Position numbers and translations under genes: made by a program
Shown: in pieces, positions 1-7,781 of the stretch
Numbering within the stretch: position 1 is the stretch's first letter
Layout: every line of letters begins with the position of its first letter
Assembly (NCBI GenBank): GCA_027531255.1
Contig: JAPZRU010000002.1
Location: 558,001 to 622,000, forward strand
Direction: 5' to 3'
DNA length: 64,000 nucleotides
Origin: Steroidobacteraceae bacterium
Lineage (GTDB): Bacteria; Pseudomonadota; Gammaproteobacteria; Steroidobacterales; Steroidobacteraceae
Notes under the pieces: generated by a model
Databases searched by the model: none
Seen by the model: only the letters and a program-made list of their open reading frames with translations
Told to the model about the DNA's origin: nothing

Positions 1-2
1 GG

Positions 3-140
3 TGCGTCACGCATTACAACGAGGCCGGTCACGTCGCCGGCCGATTCCTCGAGGTCACGTTCACGCCCGCGCTGCTCGCCTCGCCTCCCGAGGACGTGCG
101 GACGGGCCTCGAGCGGCTGGCCGCGGAGCTGGCCCCCTGA
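3..140 (+). CDS. C-terminal end of an unidentified protein (5' partial)
   Basis: Only the last 45 codons lie in the window, in a frame that enters at base 3 and stops with TGA at 138-140. The tail reads as ordinary high-GC coding sequence (for example GRFLEVTFTPALL and a terminal helix ending AAELAP). The next gene, the hydrogenase small subunit, starts 17 bases later on the same strand, so this may be the upstream gene of the same operon. The last helix resembles the end of class I/II aminotransferase-fold proteins, but the fragment is too short to assign, and hydrogenase accessory genes remain possible. Confidence 0.5.
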   Translation, partial: CVTHYNEAGHVAGRFLEVTFTPALLASPPEDVRTGLERLAAELAP

Positions 141-157
141 GCGGCAAGGAGAAGATC

Positions 158-1234
158 ATGCTGGTCGATCCGAGAGCGACGGTCGCGGACATGCTGCGGG
201 CTCGCGGCATCTCCCGCCGCGGCTTCATGAAGTTCTGCGCGACCACCGCGTCGCTGATGGCGCTCGCGCCGTCGATGACCCCGAAGGTCGCGGAGGCGCT
301 CCAGAAGGCGCGGCGCACCTCCGTGATCTGGCTGCCGTTCCAGGAATGCACGGGCTGCAAGGAGTCGCTCACGCGCGCCGGCGGCCCGACGCTCGAGAAC
401 CTGATCTTCGACGCGATCTCGCTCGACTACTCGGAGACGCTGATGGCCGCCGCCGGCCACCAGGCCGAGGAGGCGATGAAGAACGCGATCCGCGAGAACT
501 GGGGCAACTACCTGCTGCTGGTCGACGGCTCGCTGCCCGTCGATGTCCCCGAGTACTCGGTGATCGGCGGCGTCTCGAACCTCGAGATGCTGAAGGAAGT
601 CGCGGCGGGCGCGAAGGCGGTGGTCGCGATCGGCACCTGCTCCGCGTTCGGCGGCCTGCCGGCGGCGCGGCCGAACCCGACCGGTGCGCGGCCGATCTCG
701 GACGTGGTCAAGGACAAGCCGCTGATCAACGTCCCCGGCTGCCCGCCGATGCCGATCGCGATCACGAGCGTGCTGGTGCACTACCTGACGTTCGGCACGC
801 TGCCCGAGCTCGACCACCTGAACCGCCCGAAGTCGTTCTTCGGCCAGACCATCCACGACCGCTGCTACCGCCGGCCGTTCTACGAGCGCGGCCAGTTCGC
901 CGAGAGCTTCGACGACGAGGGCGCGAAGGCGGGCTGGTGCCTGTTCAAGGTCGGCTGCAAGGGCCCGACGACCTACAACGGTTGCGCCACCTACAAGTGG
1001 AACCTCGGCGCGAGCTGGCCGGTGGAATCCGGGCACGGCTGCCTCGGCTGCTCCGAGCCGAACTTCTGGGATTGGCAGGGCTTCTACAACCCGCTGTCCA
1101 CGACGCAGTGGGGCGGCTACGCCCAGATCGGCGCCGCGGCTGCCGCTGGAGCCGCCGCCGGCGCGGTGGCGGCGCTTGCCGCGCGCCGCAAGCAGCGGCC
1201 GGTCGGCCAGGACGTCCAGGAGGAAGGCAAATGA
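158..1234 (+). CDS. hynS: [NiFe] hydrogenase small subunit, Isp-type (group 1e-like)
   Basis: This 358-residue electron-transfer subunit carries the Fe-S clusters between the NiFe site and the membrane partner. The twin-arginine motif SRRGFMK at residues 19-25 marks export of the folded heterodimer through Tat. Proximal cluster ligands are visible as CTGC (C64, C67), GTCSAFGG and GCPP; distal and medial ligands lie in HDRCYRR, LFKVGCKGPTTYNGC and GCLGCSEPNFWD. The extra cysteines of O2-tolerant group 1d enzymes are absent (CTGC not CTCC; GG not GC after GTC). An Ala/Gly-rich C-terminal segment followed by RRK looks like a membrane anchor. The ATG at 158 follows a purine-rich ribosome-binding site (AAGGAGA), and the stop overlaps the isp1 start by four bases. 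The gene order hynS-isp1-isp2-hynL matches the Thiocapsa-type Isp hydrogenase. Confidence 0.95.
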   Translation: MLVDPRATVADMLRARGISRRGFMKFCATTASLMALAPSMTPKVAEALQKARRTSVIWLPFQECTGCKESLTRAGGPTLENLIFDAISLDYSETLMAAAGHQAEEAMKNAIRENWGNYLLLVDGSLPVDVPEYSVIGGVSNLEMLKEVAAGAKAVVAIGTCSAFGGLPAARPNPTGARPISDVVKDKPLINVPGCPPMPIAITSVLVHYLTFGTLPELDHLNRPKSFFGQTIHDRCYRRPFYERGQFAESFDDEGAKAGWCLFKVGCKGPTTYNGCATYKWNLGASWPVESGHGCLGCSEPNFWDWQGFYNPLSTTQWGGYAQIGAAAAAGAAAGAVAALAARRKQRPVGQDVQEEGK

Positions 1235-1887
1235 ACCTGCTCGAATTCGCGCGCGGCCCCGCGTTCAACTTCGCCCTGATCGTGTTCGTGTTCGGCGTGG
1301 TCTGGCGCCTCGCCGGGCTGTTTCTGCAGTGGCGGCGGCGTGACCTGTCGAAGCCGCGCCAGCACAACCTGATCGTCGCGGGCACCCGCGCGATGCTGAT
1401 GCGCTCGCTGCCCCCGCACGAGCTCGAGAAGCACATCGTCTTCCAGCACATGTCGGGCTACGCCTGGCACATCGCCTGGTTCATCAGTCTGCTGTTCTTC
1501 GCCCCGCACCTGCCGTTCTTCAAGCAGTTCCTCGGCTTCGCGTGGCCCGCCCTGCCGAACTGGATCTCGCTCGGCGCCGGCGCGGTCGCGCTGGCGCTGC
1601 TCCTGACCCTCGTGATCCGCCGCGCCACCAACCCGGTGCTGAAGCAGATCTCGACCTGGGACGACTACATCAGCGTGGTCCTGACGATCCTGCCGCTGGC
1701 CACGGGCTTCCTCGCCTACGGCCGGCTGCTGCCGATCCGCTACGAGACGCTGCTGGCGCTCCACCTGCTGAGCATCTGCGCGCTCCTGGTCTGGTACCCG
1801 TTCGGGAAGCTGATGCACCTGTTCCTGACGTTCCCGTCCCGTTTCCAGGCCGGCGCGCTGCTCGGCCGCAAGGGAGTCGAAGCATGA
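1231..1887 (+). CDS. isp1: Isp1, cytochrome b-like membrane subunit of the hydrogenase
   Basis: A 218-residue integral membrane protein with about five hydrophobic segments (near residues 10-30, 75-95, 105-130, 145-165 and 172-192). It resembles the NarI/DsrM-type cytochrome b family. Histidines in HIVFQHMSGYAWHIAW and LALHLLSIC are candidate heme b ligands. By analogy with Isp1 of Thiocapsa, it should pass electrons between the small subunit and the quinone pool or Isp2. ATGA overlaps with both neighbours (hynS upstream, isp2 downstream) show tight translational coupling. The family is inferred from topology, histidines and position between hynS and isp2. Confidence 0.88.
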   Translation: MNLLEFARGPAFNFALIVFVFGVVWRLAGLFLQWRRRDLSKPRQHNLIVAGTRAMLMRSLPPHELEKHIVFQHMSGYAWHIAWFISLLFFAPHLPFFKQFLGFAWPALPNWISLGAGAVALALLLTLVIRRATNPVLKQISTWDDYISVVLTILPLATGFLAYGRLLPIRYETLLALHLLSICALLVWYPFGKLMHLFLTFPSRFQAGALLGRKGVEA

Positions 1888-3209
1888 GCGCGAACATCTA
1901 CGAAGGCGGCACGGCCGGCCTGCCGCAGTTCCGCGGCGGCGCGTCGAAGACCGCCGAGCGCCCCGTGAGCAGGAGGACCGATGCCGAGCGACTCGCGCGC
2001 GCGAAGGACGTGATCCTGCGCGAGGTCGACGGCGCCCACGCCACCTACCTCGAGACCTGCATCCGCTGCGGCATGTGCGCCGAGGCCTGCCACTTCTACC
2101 GCGCCACCGGCGAGGCGAAGTGGACGCCGATCTACAAGGTGCAGCCGCTGAAGCGCCTGTACCAGCGCGAGCTCGGCCCGATGCGCTGGCTGCACAGGCT
2201 GGTTACGAAGGACGTGACGCTGAAGGACCTCGAGGACTGGCAGGAGCTGGTCTACGACGGTTGCACCGAGTGCGGCCGCTGCGACCTCATGTGCCCGATG
2301 GGCATCCAGATCAGCCCGATGATCGGCATCATGCGCCGCGCGCTGGCCGAGGCGGATCTCCTGCCGAAGGAGCTCGCCGCGGTCGCCGAGGAGCAGAAGC
2401 GCGACGGCACCGTGTTCGGCGTCGGTCGCGCGGACATCCTGGCGCTCGTGCAGCAGCTCGCGGCGAAGGGCATCGCGGTGCCGGTGGACAAGGAACGCGC
2501 CACGGTGGTGCTGCTGACGAGCGCCGTGGACCTCAAGGGCTTCCAGGGCTCGCTCGAGGCAAGCGCGAGGATCCTGAACCGCATGGGCGTCGACTGGACG
2601 CTGCTGTCGCACTCGATCGAGCTGCTCGGCACCGGCGAGTCGCTGCGCGAGCTGAACGTGCGCCGCCTCGTCGACGAGGTGACGCGCCGCGACGCCGCGG
2701 TGCTGATCCTGCCGGAGTGCGGCCACGCCTATCCGGCGCTGCGCTTCGACAGCGCGCACATGCTCGGCGAGCCGGTGCCGTTCGAGGTCTACTCGGCCGC
2801 CGAATACTTCGGCAAGGCCGTGCAGGAGGGGCGCCTGAAGCTCAGGAAGGGCGCCGGCGAAAAGGTCACGTACCACGACCCGTGCAAGGTCGGGCGCCAC
2901 GGCGGCGTGTTCGACGAGCCGCGCGCCGCGATCAAGGCGCTCGGCCTCGAACTCAAGGAGATGGAGTCGCACGCCAGGACCAACTACTGCTGCGGCGGCG
3001 GCGGCGGCCAGTTCCTGATCGAGCGCGCGAAGCCGCTGCGGCAACGCGCCTTCGAAATCAAGATGCGCGAGGTGGACGACACCGGCGCGCAGGCGGTCCT
3101 GACCGGCTGCAACAGCTGCCGCATCAACTACCTCAACGGCGGCGCGAACGCCAACTGGAAGACGCCGGTCCGCAGCCTCGTCGAGGTGATGGCGGCGAAC
3201 CTGGAATAA
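1884..3209 (+). CDS. isp2: Isp2, HdrD/DsrK-like iron-sulfur subunit
   Basis: A 441-residue cytoplasmic-type Fe-S protein. Two [4Fe-4S] ferredoxin motifs occur near the N-terminus: CIRCGMCAEACHFY (about residue 56) and CTECGRCDLMCPMG (about residue 127). The C-terminal half has cysteine-rich CCG-type domains as in heterodisulfide reductase HdrD: a reduced first copy (LPECGHAYP) and a full second copy with HDPCKVGRHGG, NYCCGGGGG and TGCNSC. In Isp hydrogenases this subunit is thought to link H2 oxidation/evolution to thiol/disulfide or sulfur metabolism. The start overlaps the isp1 stop by four bases, and hynL follows after 34 bases. The split of small and large subunits by isp1-isp2 is characteristic of this hydrogenase type. 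Confidence 0.92.
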   Translation: MSANIYEGGTAGLPQFRGGASKTAERPVSRRTDAERLARAKDVILREVDGAHATYLETCIRCGMCAEACHFYRATGEAKWTPIYKVQPLKRLYQRELGPMRWLHRLVTKDVTLKDLEDWQELVYDGCTECGRCDLMCPMGIQISPMIGIMRRALAEADLLPKELAAVAEEQKRDGTVFGVGRADILALVQQLAAKGIAVPVDKERATVVLLTSAVDLKGFQGSLEASARILNRMGVDWTLLSHSIELLGTGESLRELNVRRLVDEVTRRDAAVLILPECGHAYPALRFDSAHMLGEPVPFEVYSAAEYFGKAVQEGRLKLRKGAGEKVTYHDPCKVGRHGGVFDEPRAAIKALGLELKEMESHARTNYCCGGGGGQFLIERAKPLRQRAFEIKMREVDDTGAQAVLTGCNSCRINYLNGGANANWKTPVRSLVEVMAANLE

Positions 3210-3243
3210 GGGCGGCGGGTCACCCGGCCGCGGAGAACGCACA

Positions 3244-4986
3244 ATGAGCAACGACACGGGCAGGCTCGTCGTCGACCCGGTAACCCGGATCGAGGGTCAC
3301 CTGCGCATCGAGGCGCAGCTGAACGGCGACGTCATCGAGCAGGCATATTCGTCCGGCACGATGGTGCGCGGACTCGAGATCATCCTGCGCGGGCGCGACC
3401 CGCGCGACGCGTGGGCCTTCGCGCAGCGCATCTGCGGCGTGTGCACGCTGGTGCACGGCATGGCGTCGGTGCGCAGCGTCGAGGACGCGCTGCGCGCGCC
3501 GATCCCGCCGAACGCACAGGCGATCCGCAACCTGATGATCGCCGCGCAGTACGTGCACGACCACGTGATGCACTTCTATCACCTGCACGCGCTCGACTGG
3601 GTCGACGTCGTTTCGGCGCTGAACGCCGACCCGAAGGCGACCAGCGAGCTGGCGCAGTCGATCAGCCCGTACGCGAAGTCGTCCCCGGGCCACTTCGCGG
3701 ACGTGCAGCGGCGCGTGAAGGCGCTGGTCGAGTCCGGGCAGCTCGGCATCTTCGCGAACGCGTACTGGGGCCACCCGGGCTACAAGCTGCCGCCGGAAGC
3801 CAACCTGATGGCGGTCTCGCATTACCTCGACGCGCTGCAGTGGCAGCGCGAGGTCGTGCAGCTGCACGCGATCTTCGGCGGCCGCAACCCGCACCCGAAC
3901 TTCGTGGTGGGCGGCGTGCCGAGCCCGATCGACCTGAACAGCGACTCCGCGCTGAACGCGAAGCGCCTCGGCCAGGTCGCCGAGGTCATCGCCTCGATGC
4001 GCCGGTTCGTCGACGAGGTCTACGTGCCGGATACGCTCGCGATCGCCGGCTTCTACAAGGACTGGGGTGCGCAGGGCGAGGGCCTCGGCAACTTCGCCGT
4101 GTTCGGCGACTTCCCGCAGGGCCAGATGTGGGAACCCGAGAAGTTCCTGATCCCGCGCGGCGTGATCCTGAACCGCAACCTGAACGATATCCAGGACTTC
4201 GACCCGGCCGACGCCTCGCAGGTGCAGGAGTTCGTCAAGCACTCCTGGTACGAGTACTCGGGCGGCAAGGACGCAGGCCTGCATCCGTGGGACGGCGAGA
4301 CCACGCTCAGGTACAACGGCCCGAAGCCGCCGTACCAGCAGCTGCCGGTCGAGCAGGAGTACTCCTGGCTGAAGTCGCCGCGCTGGCGCGGCCAGGCGAT
4401 CGAGGTCGGGCCGCTGGCGCGCTGCCTGATGCTCTACGCGAAGGGCCACGAGCAGACGAAGGAGCTCGTGAACATGACCCTGTCGAAGCTGGAGGTGCCG
4501 ATCGAGGCGCTGTTCTCGACGCTCGGCCGCACCGCCGCTCGCACGCTCGAGACCAAGATCATCGCCGACATGATGCAGGGCATCTTCGACGGGCTGATCG
4601 CGAACGTGAAGGCCGGCGACACGAAGACCTTCAACGCGGACAAGTGGGAGCCGCGCAGCTGGCCGGCGTCGGCCAGGGGCGTTGGCGTGATGGAAGCGCC
4701 GCGCGGCGGCCTGCTGCACTACATCGTGATCGACGGCGGCAGGATCGCGAACTACCAGGCGGTCGTGCCGAGCACCTGGAACGCCGGGCCGCGCGATCCG
4801 AAGGGGCAGCCGGGCGCGTACGAGGCGGCGCTGAAGGGCCACCGGCTCGAAGTGCCGAAGCAACCGCTCGAGATCCTGCGGACCATCCACAGCTTCGACC
4901 CGTGCCTCGCGTGCGCGGTGCACGTCACGGATCCGGAGCAGGGCGAGCTGGTGAAGGTGCACGTCAGCGGCGGCGAGTCGTACTGA
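3244..4986 (+). CDS. hynL: [NiFe] hydrogenase large subunit
   Basis: This 580-residue catalytic subunit holds the NiFe(CN)2CO site. The L1 motif RICGVC (C64, C67) and the C-terminal L2 motif DPCLACAVH (C554, C557, H560) supply the four cysteine ligands. After H560 the gene encodes 20 more residues ending GGESY. This is the pro-peptide normally removed by a HyaD/HupD-type endopeptidase after nickel insertion, so a maturation protease must exist elsewhere. The start follows a GGAGAA element ten bases upstream. It has no signal peptide and should travel through Tat with the small subunit. No hyp or protease gene follows; the next gene is unrelated and on the other strand. Confidence 0.96.
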   Translation: MSNDTGRLVVDPVTRIEGHLRIEAQLNGDVIEQAYSSGTMVRGLEIILRGRDPRDAWAFAQRICGVCTLVHGMASVRSVEDALRAPIPPNAQAIRNLMIAAQYVHDHVMHFYHLHALDWVDVVSALNADPKATSELAQSISPYAKSSPGHFADVQRRVKALVESGQLGIFANAYWGHPGYKLPPEANLMAVSHYLDALQWQREVVQLHAIFGGRNPHPNFVVGGVPSPIDLNSDSALNAKRLGQVAEVIASMRRFVDEVYVPDTLAIAGFYKDWGAQGEGLGNFAVFGDFPQGQMWEPEKFLIPRGVILNRNLNDIQDFDPADASQVQEFVKHSWYEYSGGKDAGLHPWDGETTLRYNGPKPPYQQLPVEQEYSWLKSPRWRGQAIEVGPLARCLMLYAKGHEQTKELVNMTLSKLEVPIEALFSTLGRTAARTLETKIIADMMQGIFDGLIANVKAGDTKTFNADKWEPRSWPASARGVGVMEAPRGGLLHYIVIDGGRIANYQAVVPSTWNAGPRDPKGQPGAYEAALKGHRLEVPKQPLEILRTIHSFDPCLACAVHVTDPEQGELVKVHVSGGESY

Positions 4987-5075
4987 GGCGCAGCCGGCGG
5001 CGCGACCGGTGTCGCTGGTGCTCGCACGGCACGGGCTCGCCGACTGGAAGGTCTCCGCGATCCGGCTGTGAGCGC

Positions 5076-5870
5076 TCAGCGCCTCCGGCACACCAGCGTA
5101 CAGCCCGCGAAGTTCGTCAGCACCCAGCCGAGCAGCGCCTCCGGCAAGGCGCGCGCGAGCGCGAGTCGCTGCACGCGCGGATGCCGGTGGCTCTCGAAGC
5201 GCGCATCGAAGCCCGCGGCGCCGAAGATCCGCAGCACCGCGCCCGGCGCCCGGTAGTGCGTGGCGCGGCAGCTGTACGCGTAGTACGCGGTGGTGCGCTC
5301 CGCGGCGGTCGCACTCGCCAGTTCCGGCCAGCGCGCGTGGATCCCGAGGCGCACGCACGCGCCGATCGCGGCCCTGCGCGTGCCGTTCTTCGGCAGCCAG
5401 TGCACCAGCGGCATCCGCAGGTGACCTTCCACCGGCCGCCGGTGCGCGGGATAGACGTGGATGGCGACGCCGCCGGGCTTCAGCACGCGATGCATCTCGC
5501 GGGCCGCCGAATCCAGGTCCGCGACGTGCTCGAGCACCTGGTACGACATCAGGAAGTCGAACCACGCGTCCGGGTGGCTCGTGCGGTTGTCCTCGCCGAG
5601 CGGTCGCACGTAGTGCGAGAGCTCGAGCCCCTCGGCCGCGAACAGCGGCCGGCCGCGTTCGATCGTTGGCACGTGCGGTTCGACGCCGTGCGCGTCGAAG
5701 CCCTGGCGGCGCAGGTGCAGCACGTCCGAGCCGCGGCCGCAGCCCCAGTCGAGCACGCGCACGGCAGCGCCGTCCGTCGCGCGCGGGAGGCGGCGCCGCA
5801 ACTCGGGGTGGAGCTGCACGCTGCGATGCTCCTCGCGCGTCAGCACGGCCGAGTGGCGGATACGAGCCAT
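5076..5870 (-). CDS. Class I SAM-dependent methyltransferase
   Basis: A 264-residue protein with the Rossmann methyltransferase core: motif I VLDWGCGRGSD at about residue 40, a following acidic/basic pattern HGVEPH, motif IV around FDFLMSYQVLEHV and the post-motif LKPGG. These match the Methyltransf_11/23 group acting on small molecules or lipids; the substrate cannot be told. The ATG at 5870 is chosen because the conserved N-terminus begins shortly after it; an in-frame start at 5897 would add nine residues. The gene lies tail-to-tail with the hydrogenase operon and beside pseudogene remnants, so it is probably not functionally linked to either. Confidence 0.8.
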   Translation of the reverse strand: MARIRHSAVLTREEHRSVQLHPELRRRLPRATDGAAVRVLDWGCGRGSDVLHLRRQGFDAHGVEPHVPTIERGRPLFAAEGLELSHYVRPLGEDNRTSHPDAWFDFLMSYQVLEHVADLDSAAREMHRVLKPGGVAIHVYPAHRRPVEGHLRMPLVHWLPKNGTRRAAIGACVRLGIHARWPELASATAAERTTAYYAYSCRATHYRAPGAVLRIFGAAGFDARFESHRHPRVQRLALARALPEALLGWVLTNFAGCTLVCRRR

Positions 5871-6089
5871 GCGGGGTCCCTCCCTGGAACGCGGCACGTC
5901 GGCAGCGACGCCGCAGCGGTTCGACGAGAGTGCGGGGCGCAGCCGCCGCGCTCAAGCTGGCGCGGCACAACGGCACGGCGCGCATCGTCGCGCCGCGCGG
6001 TTGCCGCACCGGACGCCGCCCGGGAGCAGCGCGCCGCGAGGTGCAGGGCAGCCGCGGGGGCAGTCTTCGCCGCAGCGCCACGGGCTCGC

Positions 6090-6420
6090 GTCCAGCACGG
6101 GACGCGTCGCCGAAGTCGAGCAGCTTCACGACGCCGTCGCGCGTGACGAACACGTGGCCGCCCTTCAGGTCGCCGTGGACCACGAGGTTCTGGCCCACGT
6201 AGTGGACGGCCGCGCAGAGCGTACGGAACAGCTCGAGCCGCGCCTCGAGGCCGAGGCCGCGCGCATCGCACCACTCGTCGATCGGCTCGCCATCGACGTA
6301 CTCCATCACGAGGTACGGCAGGTGCTCGTCGGTGGCGCCGCCGTCGAGGAGGTGCGCATCGCGCTCCAGCGCTTCGGCGAACACGCCCTTGAGGCAATAC
6401 CAGGTCCTCGGCAGCAGGGC
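6090..6420 (-). pseudogene. Fragment of a eukaryotic-like Ser/Thr protein kinase
   Basis: Read on the minus strand, the stretch contains the middle of a Hanks-type kinase: LPYLVMEYVDGEPIDEWCD (hinge region), then VVHGDLKGGHVFV (catalytic loop) and KLLDFG (magnesium-binding DFG). The N-lobe with the glycine loop and lysine is missing, and homology stops just after DASRAG. The catalytic-loop arginine (HRD to HGD) and asparagine (DLKPSN to DLKGGH) are replaced, so even the retained part is degenerate. The style (DGEPIDEWCDARGLGLEARLELF) resembles kinases that carry C-terminal TPRs in GC-rich bacteria. The frame stays open much further only because of high GC. Confidence 0.7.
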
Positions 6421-6453
6421 CGGCCGGCGGCGGGGATCGGTGCGGGTGCGTTC

Positions 6454-6534
6454 GCGGCGGGCCTACGCACGCCGACGCTGATCGTGTGGGGCGCGCTCGA
6501 CCTCAGCACCCCGCCGGGGCGGGCGCAGAGCGGA
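6454..6534 (+). pseudogene. Short fragment of an alpha/beta-hydrolase
   Basis: The plus-strand frame encodes LRTPTLIVWGALDLSTPPGRA, which matches the strand-turn around the catalytic acid of alpha/beta-hydrolases (commonly PTLIVWGxxDxxTPPxxA). Nothing upstream (GAGAFAAG) or downstream extends the domain, and neither the nucleophile elbow nor the histidine is present. It is a stranded piece between a kinase remnant and kynA, on the opposite strand to both. The match is short but distinctive. Confidence 0.5.
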
Positions 6535-6558
6535 GCTAGAACCCGCTGGCCGCCCGCC

Positions 6559-7422
6559 TCAGAGCCGCGTCCGCACCGACCACAGCTCCGGGAAGAAGCT
6601 CAGCTCCAGTGCCCGCCACAGGTAGTTCACGCCGCTCGTGCCGCCCGTGCCGCGCTTCTGGCCGATGATGCGCTCGACGGTCTTGAGGTGCATGAAGCGC
6701 CACTGCTGGAACTGGTGCTCGAGATCGACGAGCTTCTCGGCGAGGTCGTACAGCACCCAGTGGCGCGCGGTGTCGCGGTACACGGCCAGCCACGCCGTTT
6801 CGACGCCCTCGCTCGGCTGGTACGGCTGCGACCAGTCGCGCTCGCGCGCGCTCGCCGGCACGTCGAGGCCGTGCCGGTGCAGCAGCTGCAGCACGCGGTC
6901 GTAGAGGCTCGGTTCGCGCAGCGCCGCGTACAGGCGCTGCTCGCGCTCCGGATGCGAGCGGTGCGGACGGATCAGGTGCTCCGCCTTGTTGCCGAGTCGG
7001 AACTCGAGCAGGCGGTACTGGTGCGACTGGAACCCGGAGCTCTGGCCGAGCGACGGGCGGAAGCGCAGGTAGTCGGCCGGCGTGAGCGTCGACAGGATCG
7101 ACCACGACTGCGTCAGGTTCGCCTGGATGCGCGAGACGCGGGCCAGCATCTTGAGCGCCGGCCCCACTTCGTCGGCGTCGATCGAGCGCATCGCGGCCTC
7201 GATCTCGTGCAGCGCGAGCTTGATCCAGAGTTCGCTCGCCTGGTGGATCACGATGAACAGCATCTCGTCGTGCTCGCCCGAGCGCGGCCGCTGCGCAGCC
7301 AGCAGTTCGTCGAGCGCGAGGTATCCGCCATAGCTGAGGTCGGGATCCCAGTGCGTGCCCTCGAGCCCGGGGCGGTCCGCGGCCGCGGTCGGCGAGGTGT
7401 CGTCACTGCCCGTTTCGTTCAT
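6559..7422 (-). CDS. kynA: Tryptophan 2,3-dioxygenase
   Basis: A 287-residue heme enzyme that opens the indole ring of L-tryptophan to N-formylkynurenine, the first step of the kynurenine pathway. Family signatures include LSYGGYLALDELL, the distal-histidine segment EMLFIVIHQASELWIKL, the substrate-binding FQSHQYRLLEFRLGNK and the proximal-heme-ligand helix QWRFMHLKTVERIIGQKRGTG followed by GTSGVNYL. The length fits bacterial TDO. The ATG at 7422 is preceded by AGGAGGG eleven bases upstream. No kynB or kynU gene is adjacent, so the rest of the pathway must be elsewhere. Confidence 0.96.
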   Translation of the reverse strand: MNETGSDDTSPTAAADRPGLEGTHWDPDLSYGGYLALDELLAAQRPRSGEHDEMLFIVIHQASELWIKLALHEIEAAMRSIDADEVGPALKMLARVSRIQANLTQSWSILSTLTPADYLRFRPSLGQSSGFQSHQYRLLEFRLGNKAEHLIRPHRSHPEREQRLYAALREPSLYDRVLQLLHRHGLDVPASARERDWSQPYQPSEGVETAWLAVYRDTARHWVLYDLAEKLVDLEHQFQQWRFMHLKTVERIIGQKRGTGGTSGVNYLWRALELSFFPELWSVRTRL

Positions 7423-7781
7423 CGCGTCCGGCCCTCCTGGGTCGCAGGAGTCTAGGGGGCGGGCGGCGCCGAGGCCATCGCCGCGTCGGGATCCGGCTCG
7501 GTCCCGTCGGATCGCGGGCACTTCTGCACCCTGCCGCGCTGGTGCGCCGTCATCCCGCGCATCGCGGCGCCCGCCGCGGTGCCCGATCGTTGAAGCGACG
7601 GTTACCGCCGTCCAGCCATTGGTTCGTCGAGCGGTCGCCGGCGCGCGGATAGCGTGTCTCGAGGGGCCCGGCGCTGCGGCCGCGGACCTACGGGCTCTCG
7701 CTGCGCATGACGTTCCGAGATCGGTCGCCCTCGGCGCGGCCACGCGCGCGGTTGCCCGATCGCTCGTGCTCGACCGCCGGC
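7423..7781. other. Intergenic stretch without a recognisable gene
   Basis: This 359-base gap lies between the kynA start and the 3' end of the copper ATPase gene. It should hold the kynA promoter and 5' leader, but no convincing -35/-10 pair was found. One plus-strand frame reads HFCTLPRWCAVIPRIAAP before a TGA near 7592; it has no start or family match and is not called. Confidence 0.5.

Noticed and set aside
5009-5071. Short frame beginning with GTG that reads LVLARHGLADWK, like the RHG motif of histidine phosphatases
   Set aside because: Only 20 codons, no ribosome-binding site and no further homology; could be a remnant or chance.
3220-6384. Very long minus-strand open frame opposite the hydrogenase genes
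   Set aside because: It is antisense to hynL and the methyltransferase region; composition (Arg/Ala/Val-rich) is typical of a shadow frame in GC-rich DNA. Only its beginning carries the kinase fragment.
7423-7781. Frame ending near 7592 that looks coding (HFCTLPRWCAVIPRIAAP)
   Set aside because: No start codon with a ribosome-binding site and no family recognised.
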